DNA of 64,000 nucleotides from assembly GCA_963842515.1 (NCBI GenBank), contig CAWJGO010000002.1, positions 1,054,001 to 1,118,000 on the forward strand. The letters are read 5' to 3'. Under the pieces are notes generated by a model. It saw only the letters and a list, made by a program, of their open reading frames with translations, was not told where the DNA came from and did not search any database. The DNA comes from CADEED01 sp963842515. Lineage in GTDB: Bacteria; Pseudomonadota; Gammaproteobacteria; Steroidobacterales; Steroidobacteraceae. The translations under genes and the position numbers were made by a program. Of the stretch, positions 53,208 to 61,887 are shown one piece after another (position 1 is the stretch's first letter; each line of letters begins with the position of its first letter).

Positions 53208-54206
53208 TCATCGCGAGAGGATGGGAGGATCGTCCATGGCAGACAGCTGTTCGAACAGATCGGCGATGTGCCGCTCCCAGAACCGTGCATCGCCGAACCA
53301 CGGAAAGGCGCGTGGAAAGGCCGGGTCATCCCAGCGGCTGGCGATCCATGCGGCGTGGTGCAGGATGCGCAGCGAACGCAGTGCCTCGACCAGCGTGAGC
53401 TCGGCGAAGTCGAACTCGCCAAACAACTCATATCCTTCCATGATCGCGGCCCACGAAGACTGCTGGCTGGCCGCATCGCCGGAAAGAAACATCCACAGAT
53501 CCTGGATACGCGGCCCGGACATGCAGTCGTCGAGGTCCACGAACAGCGGCCCGTTCTCCCGCCACAGGATGTTGCCGGCGTGGCAATCGCCATGAATGCG
53601 CAGCCGGGGCAACGGCCCGAAGTTGTCCAGGCACTGTCGGACTCTTCCGATAACCTGCTCGCTGACCCGAGCGTATTGTTCCTCGAGCGCCTCGGGAACG
53701 AATCCGCTCTGCTGCACCGTTTCCTGGGCGTCGGTACCCAGCCTCTCGATGGTGAGCGCAGGCCGGTGGCTGAATCTCTCGCGATTGCCGATGGCGTGCA
53801 TGCGCGCGAGAGTGCGTCCTAGCAAAGTGAGCGTAGCCTTGTCGTCGAGCTCGGGTGCGCGGCCGGCCAGGTAGGGAAAAGCCGCGAACCGCAGCTGCCG
53901 GTGCTCGAACAGGCTCGCACCGTCGCGTTCGATGGGGGCCGCAACCGGCAACTCCGCCGCGGCGAGTTCGTGGGTGAAGGCATGTTCTTCGTCGATCTGC
54001 GCATCGGTCCAGCGCGCCGGCCGATAGAACTTGAGCACCCAGAGAGCACCGTCGTCGTCACCCAGTTGATAGACGCGGTTTTCGTAGCTGTTGAGCGCAA
54101 ACAGGCGCCCGGACGGTTCGAGGCCAATAGTTTCCGCGGCCTCGAAGACCACATCGGGACTGAGAGCATCGAAGGGTGCGGGTGCAGAATGCGTCACAGC
54201 CACCAC
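53208..54206 (-). CDS. srkA: SrkA (YihE) stress-response protein kinase
   Basis: A 332-residue kinase of the APH-like fold. Catalytic loop IHGDCHAGNILW, metal-binding DLDD (FVDLDDC) and N-terminal nucleotide-binding strands (FALNSYENRVYQL, VLKFYRP) match YihE/SrkA, which phosphorylates Ser/Thr and counters envelope and oxidative stress. Divergent from galE by 64 nt. Confidence 0.92.
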   Translation of the reverse strand: MVAVTHSAPAPFDALSPDVVFEAAETIGLEPSGRLFALNSYENRVYQLGDDDGALWVLKFYRPARWTDAQIDEEHAFTHELAAAELPVAAPIERDGASLFEHRQLRFAAFPYLAGRAPELDDKATLTLLGRTLARMHAIGNRERFSHRPALTIERLGTDAQETVQQSGFVPEALEEQYARVSEQVIGRVRQCLDNFGPLPRLRIHGDCHAGNILWRENGPLFVDLDDCMSGPRIQDLWMFLSGDAASQQSSWAAIMEGYELFGEFDFAELTLVEALRSLRILHHAAWIASRWDDPAFPRAFPWFGDARFWERHIADLFEQLSAMDDPPILSR

Positions 54207-54270
54207 GGCACATTAATGTAAAATCCCGCGGCCTAAAACTCTTCTCTTCGATCTCACGGATTCATCCCGC

Positions 54271-55267
54271 ATGCCTGCAAGCTCAACGGTCCTCGTTACA
54301 GGTGGCGCCGGCTATATCGGCAGTCATACCGTCCTGCAACTGATCGCGCGCGGCGAACGCGTCGTGGTGCTCGACGATCTATCCACCGGCTTTCGCCAGG
54401 CGGTTCGCGATGTGCCGCTGGTCGTCGGCAATGTCGGCGATCGCAAACTGGTCGATCAGCTGCTCGCCGAGCACGGCGTCGACACCATCATCCACTTCGC
54501 CGCGCACACGATCGTTCCGGAATCGGTGGCCAATCCACTCAAGTACTACGGCAACAACACCTGCGCGACGCGCGTCCCTGCTGGAGTCCGCGTCGCAAGC
54601 GGGCGTCAAGCATTTCGTCTTCTCGTCCACCGCGGCTGTTTACGGCATTCCGCCGGTGAGCCTGGTCTCGGAAGACACGCCCACCTCGCCCATCAATGCG
54701 TACGGCACGTCAAAACTGATGTCGGAGGCGATGCTGCGCGACCTGTGCGCGGCCACGTCCATGCGCCACGTCGTCCTGCGTTACTTCAATGTCGCCGGCT
54801 CGGATCCGCAGGGCCGCATCGGCCAGTCGACACGTGCCGCGACCCTGCTTGATCAAGGTTGCCTGCGAGGCGGCGGTGGGCAAGCGGCCATACCTGTCGG
54901 TGTTCGGCACGGACTTCCCCACCCCCGATGGCACCGGCGTGCGCGACTACATCCACGTCGAAGACCTCGCTACCGCGCATCTGAATTCCCTCGACTACCT
55001 GCGCGCCGGCGGCAAATCGCGGTGGCGAACGTCGGTTATGGCCACGGCTACAGCGTGCGGGAAGTGCTGTCGTCGGTCGAAAAGATCGCCGGCCTCAAGC
55101 TCGACATCCGCGAGGAACCGCGGCGCGCTGGCGACCCGCCCTCGCTGGTCGCAAAATGCGACCGGGTCCGCGAGCTGCTCCAGTGGCAGCCGCGGCTCGA
55201 CGACATCGACACCATCGTGCGCACCTCGCTCGAGTGGGAAAAGCGCCTGCAACGCGAGCCCTGGTAG
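54271..55267 (+). pseudogene. galE: UDP-glucose 4-epimerase GalE, three frameshifts
   Basis: SDR-family epimerase, interconverting UDP-glucose and UDP-galactose. VTGGAGYIGSHT, the catalytic SSTAAVYG/YGTSKLMSE and the C-terminal RRAGDPPSLVAKC are all present, but in three frames. An extra base near 54575 (CGCGTCCC), another near 54851 and one missing base near 55019 would, when corrected, give an intact ~330-residue protein. No nonsense codon exists in the corrected frame, arguing for recent mutation or sequence error rather than decay. Confidence 0.85.
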
Positions 55268-55291
55268 ATAGGAGCCGCCGAGAGCCACCAT

Positions 55292-56753
55292 ATGCGATGG
55301 CCGAGACCAAAATCGCTGAGCGGGCTCATGCTGCTGGGTCTCGCGCTCATCGCAGGACCGCTGCTCGTGGCCGTGGTGGATGCCGCGATCCAGATCCGCA
55401 GTCTCGCCCGCACCAGCCAGCAACTGGTGCTGGAAGGTGTGCAGAGCGCGCGACTCACGCGCAGCCTCAGCGCCGACATCGCCTCGCTCGAACGCACGGT
55501 GCGCCTGTACCAGGTCCTGGGCGAACCGAAGATGCTCGACAGCTATCGGCGGACCGACCAGAGCCTGGCGGCGACGCGCAGCCAGCTCGCCGCGCTGCTC
55601 ACCGAGGACCCCACGCGACGCAGCCTCGAAGACTTCGCGGCCATGCATAACGAGATCGCCAATTCCGTCAGTTCCACGCCTCCTGGCAGCACCGCTTTCG
55701 CCACCATCCTGGCGCGCATCGACCGGCTCAACGATCTGGCCGATTCCATCGCCGCCAGCGGCAATCGCCAGATCGACGCCCGCCTCGCGGAACTTCAGCG
55801 GCAGACGGCGAGCACGCAGACGTCGCCTTTTCTGGCAGTCCGCGCTGCTGGCGCCGCTCACGCTGATCGCCATCCTCGCGCTCACTTTGTCGATCGGCAG
55901 GCCGCTGCGCGCCATCGACCGCGCCATCAGCGAGCTCGGCCGCGGCACATTTTCGCGGGCCATCGACGTCCAGGGGCCGCGCGACCTGGAGCGCCTCGGC
56001 GCACAGCTCGAATGGTTGCGCCTGCGCCTGCTCGATCTTGCCCAGGAACGCAATCGTTTCCTGCGCCACATGTCCCACGAGCTCAAGACGCCGCTGGCGA
56101 ATATCCGCGAGGGCGCGGAACTGCTCATGGATGGGGCGGTCGGACCCCTGGACAACTCCCAGCGCGAGGTCGTCGCGATCCTGCGTGACAACGGCATCAA
56201 GCTGCACCGGCTCATCGAAAACCTGCTTTCCTTCAGTGCCTGGCAGAAAGAAAGCGTCGGTCTCGACCTTTCCGAGTTCCGCCTGCGACCGCTCGTCAAA
56301 CAGGTTCTCGAAAGCCAGCAACTCACTGTAGTCTCGCAACGCGTGCGGCTGGAGGTTAAGGTTGACGACCTGACGCTGCGGGCCGATCGCGGCAAGGTCC
56401 GCCTCATCATCGAAAATCTGCTGTCGAATGCCATCAAATACTCACCCAAGGGCGGCACCGTCTATCTACATGCCGCGAAACAGGACACCCAGCTCGTGAT
56501 CGACGTCGCCGACGCCGGCGCAGGCATTCCGTCCGAAGAGCGCGCGCGCGTGTTCGAGGCGTTCTACACCGGCCGCCCGCCCGCGGGTGTCCAGGTGAAA
56601 GGCACCGGCATTGGCCTGTCGGTGGTGCTGGAATTCGTGAACGCCCATGGTGGCACCATCGAGATCATCGACGGCGAGTACCCGGGTGCGCATTTCCGTA
56701 TTCGCATGCCCGTGTTGTCGATCACCAGCCCGGTCCGCGCGCATGCGGCATAA
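55292..56753 (+). pseudogene. GlrK/QseE-like sensor histidine kinase, one frameshift
   Basis: About 485 residues when corrected: membrane helix about 9-30, periplasmic region, second helix (LLAPLTLIAILALTLSIG), HAMP, HisKA (HMSHELKTPLANIREGAELL) and HATPase (GTGIGLSVVLEFV). The HisKA sequence closely follows GlrK. One extra base near 55820-55826 (CGTCGCC) breaks the frame before helix 2. With the lipoprotein and sigma-54 regulator downstream, the order kinase-QseG-GlrR matches the enterobacterial glrK-qseG-glrR locus, which monitors the envelope. Confidence 0.82.
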
Positions 56754-57383
56754 ACACATCCTGTTAGCGAGCGCCGCGTGCGTCGTGCTCAGCACCATCA
56801 TCGGGTGCGCCAGCACCTTGGCGGCCAAGCGGCCGCGCGACGCGCAGACATTGCCGATCGACCGCAACTCCACCGAGGCGAGCCTCATCGCGGCTTACCT
56901 CGATACCTGCCTCAAGGTCGCGCGCGGCACCCCCGCCGAACAGGCCGAAGTGCTGGCCACCGCCAGCAACGACTACAGCGTCGCGCCCTACTCCTAGCAG
57001 GGTGCTGCGTTATGCCATGGTGCTTTCGACTCCCGGTCACGCCGGTTCCGATCCTGTCGTCGCGCAGCGACTTTTGCGCGAAGTACTGGCTAACCCTGAG
57101 ACTCTGCTGCCTGCGGAGCGAGCTCTCGCGTTCCTGCAGCTGCAACAGGTCGAGCGCCAACAATCGCTGCAAGCGGATGTGCGGCAGGTTGCAGACAGGG
57201 GCCGAAAGAAACGCGAACGAACGCATTGCGCAATTGACGCGGCGCCTGACCACCGAGAGCGAGGAAAACAACCGTCTCAAGAAGGCTCTTGCGGACGCCC
57301 AGGCCAAGCTGGACGCCATCGCAAACATCGAAGGCTCGTCGAACAACCGGCGGACCCCGACGCCTGAGGGACGGAAACCGTAG
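56743..57383 (+). pseudogene. QseG-like lipoprotein, two frameshifts
   Basis: Starts inside the kinase stop region (ATG 56743). Lipobox IIGC, then STEASLIAAYLDTCLKVARG. An extra T near 56996 creates a TAG (TCCTAGCAGG); removing it gives SSRVLRYAMVLSTPGHAGS. A second extra base near 57183 separates LQADVR from RLQTGAERNANERIAQL. The corrected protein (~210 residues) ends in a coiled coil (RRLTTESEENNRLKKALADA), as expected for QseG-type lipoproteins. Confidence 0.75.
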
Positions 57384-57392
57384 AGGTTTCTG

Positions 57393-58764
57393 ATGCACGC
57401 CGCCATGCAACTCGTCCACACCGCATTCCACCAAGCGCAAAGCCCGCATCCTGGTCGTCGACGACGATCCGGGCCTGCTGCGCCTGCTGACGATCCGCCT
57501 GCGCGCGGAAAATTACGAAGTCGAGGCGGTGGAGAGCGCGGCGCTGGCACTCGCGGCCACGAGCCGTTTTCGGCCCGAGCTGGTCATCACCGACCTGCGC
57601 ATGGACCAGATGGATGGCATCGGCCTGCTCAAGGAACTGCAGTCCCGCTATCCCGGACTGAAAGTCATCATCCTCACCGCCCACGGCACCATTCCCGATG
57701 CGGTGCACGCCACGCAGCTCGGCGCCTTCGGCTTCCTCACCAAGCCGGTCGACAAACAAGAGTTGTTGGACCAGGTGCAGAAGGCCTTGCGCATCTCCGG
57801 GTTCGCCGATAACGACGAGGACTGGCGCGCCGAGATCATCACACGCAGCTCGCTGGTCGAAGAAAAGCTCGCGCAGGCGCACATGGTGGCGGGCACCGAT
57901 GCGCGCGTGCTCATCACCGGTGAAAGCGGCACGGGCAAGGAATTGCTGGCGCGCGCCATCCACAATGCGAGCCCGCGCCGCGCCAAGCCGTTCGTCGCCA
58001 TCAACTGCAGCGCCATGGCCGAAAACCTGCTCGAGTCCGAGCTCTTCGGTCACATCAAGGGTTCGTTCACCGGCGCCGTGCGCGATCACCAGGGGCTTTT
58101 CCAGGCGGCCGACGGCGGCACGCTGCTGCTCGACGAGATCGGCGACATGCCCATGCGCCTGCAGGTGAAGCTGCTGCGCGTGCTCCAGGAGAACAACATC
58201 CGCCCGATCGGCGCCACCGACGCCATTCCGGTGAACGTGCGCGTGATCTCGGCCACGCATCGCGACCTGCAGCAGCTCATGATGAGCGGCCAGTTCCGCG
58301 AAGACCTTTACTACCGCCTGAATGTCGTGCACATCGAAATGCCGCCGCTCAACCGCCGGCGCGAAGACATCCCGCTGCTGGTGTCGCACTTCCTCGCGCA
58401 GATCAGCAACGAGAGCGGCGTGCGCAAGATCTACGCGCCCGAGGCCGTGGAGTTGTTAGCAACGGCGGACTGGCCGGGCAATATTCGCCAGTTGTCCAAT
58501 GTGGTCCGCCAGAATGTCGCGCTCTCACAGACGCCCATCATTCCGGTCGAGCTGGTGCAGCAGTCGCTCGGCGGAACGCAGAGCAAGCTGCCATCGTTCG
58601 ATGAGGCGCGCGACGAGTTCACGCGCAGCTATCTGTCGCAGATCCTGCAGATCACGGGCGGCAACGTCAGCCAGGCAGCGCGCCTCGCCAAGCGCAATCG
58701 CACCGACTTCTACAAACTGCTGTCCCGGCACCAGCTGACACCGGAAGATTTCAAGGGACGCTGA
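57393..58764 (+). pseudogene. glrR: GlrR-like sigma-54-dependent response regulator, frameshift near start
   Basis: About 456 residues when corrected: receiver (ILVVDDDPGLLRLL, VITDLRMDQMDG), AAA+ sigma-54 activator domain (GESGTGKELLARAIH; GSFTGAV contacting sigma-54; LLDEIGDMPMRLQ) and a C-terminal Fis-type helix-turn-helix (GGNVSQAARLAKRNRTDFYK). From about 57433 the frame is intact. Its upstream part has no start codon; ATG 57393 or 57405 would join it if one C near 57429 is extra. The gene could still be expressed from an internal start, but not with a full receiver domain. Confidence 0.85.
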
Positions 58765-58783
58765 CCCGGCGCACTCGTAAATG

Positions 58784-58812
58784 AAAAGAGCCCGTCAGGG
58801 ACGGGCTCTTTT
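58784..58812. terminator. Bidirectional intrinsic terminator
   Basis: AAAAGAGCCCGTC, loop AGG, GACGGGCTCTTTT: a 13-bp perfect stem with A-run and T-run on either side. It ends the GlrR-like transcript rightwards and the PEP-CTERM gene transcript leftwards. The best terminator in the window. Confidence 0.92.
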
Positions 58813-58832
58813 CTGCATCCGACAATCTCGCT

Positions 58833-59504
58833 TCAGAGAGTTGCGGCGCCGCGCATGCGGCGGCGGTTGGTAAGCCAGAAACCCACCAGGCCAAGTCCGA
58901 GCAGGCTCAACGTGCCCGGCTCAGGAACCGAAGCCTGCGGAGTGAACACGGCGCGGATGATCATGTCGTCATGGTTGTCATCGGGACCGGCACCCGAATC
59001 GTCCCATAACAGCCAGGCCGAATCGCCAACGATGCTGAACGCAATCGATCGCAGCGATTCATAGCGAAGGCTGTCGTTCTGGTGGTTCGATACGCAGGCT
59101 GGCAGGGAGATCGGCGCGGTGAATGCGCAGAATCCGAAGTCGAGGCGGCCGGCGCCGACCGAGACGGTTCCGAGAGCCAGGGGCGCGGCGAAATTGTTCT
59201 GATACGACGAGAAGCCGGTGCTGTGGACTATTCCGCCTGAAGCCAGGAACACATTGCTGTATCCCGCTTCCTTGCCGTAGTAGTAGTAAGACACGGAACC
59301 CGCGGAGTCGGTGCCGAGAGATGCACCGAGCGTGTAGGTGGTAACACCTTGTGTAGCCAGAGCGCCGAGGAAGTCGTTGTTAGACGCGACCGCCCTCGTT
59401 GAGCTGGCATAAGGAACGGTGTCCAGCGGAATGAATCCCGCTTGCGCCGCACCTGCTGTCAGTGCCAATCCCAGCAATCCCGTTCTAATCATCGCTTTGT
59501 TCAT
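58833..59504 (-). CDS. PEP-CTERM sorting-signal protein
   Basis: A 223-residue exported protein: signal peptide about 1-22 and a C-terminal VPEPGTLSLLGLGLVGFW followed by RRRM, the PEP-CTERM sorting signal processed by exosortase. The mature part is Gly/Ser/Tyr/Asn-rich with two Cys (GFCAFTAP, ACVSN) and an Asp-rich patch (DDSGAGPDDNHDD). Such proteins are exported to the surface or matrix in exopolysaccharide producers. AAGG and GAGG lie just upstream of ATG 59504. Confidence 0.9.
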   Translation of the reverse strand: MNKAMIRTGLLGLALTAGAAQAGFIPLDTVPYASSTRAVASNNDFLGALATQGVTTYTLGASLGTDSAGSVSYYYYGKEAGYSNVFLASGGIVHSTGFSSYQNNFAAPLALGTVSVGAGRLDFGFCAFTAPISLPACVSNHQNDSLRYESLRSIAFSIVGDSAWLLWDDSGAGPDDNHDDMIIRAVFTPQASVPEPGTLSLLGLGLVGFWLTNRRRMRGAATL

Positions 59505-59824
59505 TGACCTTATCCTCGTTGCCGAATCTGCTTTTCGTGGTGAAAGAGGTGCACGGTACGTGCCACTTCCAACTACTGATCTGGAATCATTTAGTTAGAG
59601 CATGGCTGCGTTATGCCCGACACCGGGCTGTCAAGAAACTCGACAAAAGAGGCGTTTTGGCGGGCCATAAAGTGTGAAGTCCGTTCGATTTGGCACCTCA
59701 CGAGGCGCCCTCGGCGGGATTGCCACCCCCTCTGCCCGGTGCCCTGATCGGGTCTCCGGCAAGAGCCGGTTGGCCTGTAGCATGCGATGTTCCAGGCCCG
59801 CAGGGCCTTCCCGGAACCACATCG
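59505..59824. other. Divergent intergenic region, PEP-CTERM gene / ydcF-like gene
   Basis: 320 nt without a supported gene. The left half (59560-59660) is comparatively AT-rich and probably holds the leftward promoter. A hairpin AGGCCC-GCA-GGGCCT (59794-59808) lies 17 nt before the ATG at 59825 and could hide its ribosome site. I see no conserved regulatory element. Confidence 0.5.
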
Positions 59825-60556
59825 ATGAAAGCGCTGATAAGCAACCTGATCGTGCCCTCGGGCTTCGCATACGCCCTCTGCGTTCTTGGCCTGCTTGCGT
59901 TTGCCTGGCACAGAACCCGCCGTGCCTCCTTCTGGTTGTTCGCATCCTCCTGCGCGGTGACCCTGGTCTTCTCCTCGGGCATGGTCGCGGCAGCGTTGAT
60001 CGGACCGCTGGAGTACGAGTATCCCGCCGTCCATGACGCGCGATCGGCGCCGGTTGCAAAGCAGATCGTGGTGCTCACCGGATACGCGGCCGACGATCCG
60101 GACATGCCGCTGACCGGACGACTCAATGACTCGTCGGCATTCCGCGTGTTGATGGCGCTGCAGTTGCACGGGGATCGGCCGGACTGCACCGTCATCGTGA
60201 GTGGCGGGCCCGATACCGCCCGCGTCATGGGCCAGGCGCTCGTGAAGCTGGGCCTGCCGGCGGAACAGCTGGTGCTGGAGACCGGCTCGACGAACACCGC
60301 CGACAGTTCAATCAACGTGCGGCCACTGGTGAATGGGCCATTTTTTCTCGTGACTTCCGCCGGTCACATGGCGCGCGCGCTGGCTGTCATGAAACGGCAG
60401 GGCCTCGACCCGATTGCCACACCCACCGATTTTCAGATGCCGAAGGACTGGCGGCGCGCCGAATGGCGTCCGTCGCCGCAATCGCTGTACGTATCGGATC
60501 TCGCCGTACACGAGTACATCGGGCGCATCTGGTACCGGATTCGCGAAGAGGGATGA
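59825..60556 (+). CDS. YdcF/ElyC-like DUF218 membrane protein
   Basis: A 243-residue protein with two N-terminal membrane helices (about 9-24 and 33-55) and a DUF218 domain: VVLTGYAADDPD, VIVSGGPDTARVMGQAL, LETGSTNTADSSINVRPL and FLVTSAGHMARALAVMKRQG. ElyC/YdcF/SanA relatives act in envelope polysaccharide metabolism. The start at 59825 (MKALISNLI) fits the first helix; earlier in-frame codons are not protein-like. Precedes the SGNH hydrolase gene by 56 nt. Confidence 0.88.
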   Translation: MKALISNLIVPSGFAYALCVLGLLAFAWHRTRRASFWLFASSCAVTLVFSSGMVAAALIGPLEYEYPAVHDARSAPVAKQIVVLTGYAADDPDMPLTGRLNDSSAFRVLMALQLHGDRPDCTVIVSGGPDTARVMGQALVKLGLPAEQLVLETGSTNTADSSINVRPLVNGPFFLVTSAGHMARALAVMKRQGLDPIATPTDFQMPKDWRRAEWRPSPQSLYVSDLAVHEYIGRIWYRIREEG

Positions 60557-60612
60557 TCGTGCCGGCAGTCGGCCGATTTGGATGTCACGCGCATTAGACG
60601 TACATTTCCGCA

Positions 60613-61338
60613 ATGCGCTCCAACAAAAAGTTTCCAGGACTCATCACTGCGCTCGTCTGCTCACTCGGGCTTCTCGCCGGCTTCGACGCACGTTCCGCCA
60701 CGCCACCCATGAATCAAACACCGCCGCCCAAGAAACTGATAATCATTGGAGCGTCGTACGCGGCCGACTGGGGCAGCCCGCCGCTGGCTGGCTTCGCGGT
60801 AACCAACAAGGGCGTTGGAGGCCAGGAGTCCTCGGCAGTGCTGGCACGCTTCGAGCGCGACGTCATCGCCACGCCTCCCGACACCGTGCTCATCTGGGGT
60901 CACATCAATGACATCTTTCGTGCACCACGCGACCAGTTCGATCAGGTGAAACAGCGGGCACGCGACAACTATCGCGCGATGCATGAGCGCGCCAAAGCGG
61001 CCGGCATCACGGTGGTCCTGGCCACCGAGGTCACCATGACCGTCGGCGACAGCTGGATCGACGAGATCAGAGGTTTTATTGGCCGACTTCGAGGCCGCCA
61101 GAACTATCGCGTGATGATCAACGACCACGTCAAGGATGTGAATGCCTGGCTGCGGGAATACGCCGCGCAAAATCGGCTGAGGCTGCTCGATTTCGAGCGT
61201 GCGGTGGATTCAGGCAACGGCAGCCGGCGAGAGAATTTCTCCACGGAAGACGGAAGTCATATCAGCCCCGAGGGTTATCAGGCCCTGACAGACTACACCC
61301 GCCAGCAACTCGGACCGGCCAGTGCGGCCGCGCGTTAG
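60613..61338 (+). CDS. SGNH/GDSL-family hydrolase, exported
   Basis: A 241-residue esterase-like protein with a signal peptide ending near ARSAT. Block I IIIGASYAADWG (nucleophile Ser), block II Gly in NKGVGGQES, block III GHIND and block V DGSHIS (Asp/His) are all visible. Could deacetylate an exopolysaccharide or lipid; its neighbours (YdcF-like, exosortase-associated genes) suggest envelope or matrix polysaccharide. Convergent with the phosphatase gene, ends touching. Confidence 0.88.
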   Translation: MRSNKKFPGLITALVCSLGLLAGFDARSATPPMNQTPPPKKLIIIGASYAADWGSPPLAGFAVTNKGVGGQESSAVLARFERDVIATPPDTVLIWGHINDIFRAPRDQFDQVKQRARDNYRAMHERAKAAGITVVLATEVTMTVGDSWIDEIRGFIGRLRGRQNYRVMINDHVKDVNAWLREYAAQNRLRLLDFERAVDSGNGSRRENFSTEDGSHISPEGYQALTDYTRQQLGPASAAAR

Positions 61339-61887
61339 TCAGCGGCGCAGTTTCTCGGCAAGTGCCGTGGCGGCGTTGTGGAGCCGGGTGACGATGGCGC
61401 GCGCCGCATCAGGGTCCATCGAATAGGGATCGGCGATCTCGAGGTTGTCCGGCAGCAGCGCACCGAGCCAGACCAACTTCGCGGGGTCCGCACCCAGATC
61501 GTCGAGGGCCGCCCAGTTGTGCCGGTCCATGAGCACGATTGCGTCCGCCCATTCCAGGTCGCCCAGCCCCACGAGCGCGGAATGGTGTCCGGACAGGTCG
61601 ACGCCAAACTGCCGGCTCATCGCAACATGTCCAGTCGGCGAGGGACGGCCCACCACCTGATGAAAACCCGCGCTTCGCACTTCCACGGAATCGCGCAGAT
61701 TGTCCATCAGATACTGACCGACGAACGCACTGCGGTAGATGTTGCCGTAGCAAATTACCAGCACCCTGCGGATCGAACCACGGTCAAGGCGCTGCTGTGT
61801 CGTGCGGCGCGCACGCAGACGCGCCCACGTGCTGCGAATGCGGGTGCGCAGCGCCCTGTGCGCTCTCGAAGCGAAGCGCGCGATCAT
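61339..61887 (-). CDS. Low-molecular-weight protein tyrosine phosphatase
   Basis: A 182-residue cytoplasmic phosphatase. P-loop C-x5-R-S is CYGNIYRS (instead of the common CxGNICRS), general acid in IADPYSMD. An Arg-rich N-terminal extension of ~38 residues precedes the domain. In exopolysaccharide loci these enzymes dephosphorylate a tyrosine autokinase. Overlaps the acyl-CoA ligase stop by 4 nt, so they are coupled. Confidence 0.9.
   Translation of the reverse strand: MIARFASRAHRALRTRIRSTWARLRARRTTQQRLDRGSIRRVLVICYGNIYRSAFVGQYLMDNLRDSVEVRSAGFHQVVGRPSPTGHVAMSRQFGVDLSGHHSALVGLGDLEWADAIVLMDRHNWAALDDLGADPAKLVWLGALLPDNLEIADPYSMDPDAARAIVTRLHNAATALAEKLRR

Noticed and set aside
53208..53593. N-terminal extension of the lipoprotein at 52583
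   Set aside because: That stretch is antisense-frame noise over srkA; GGAGG fixes the start at 53161.
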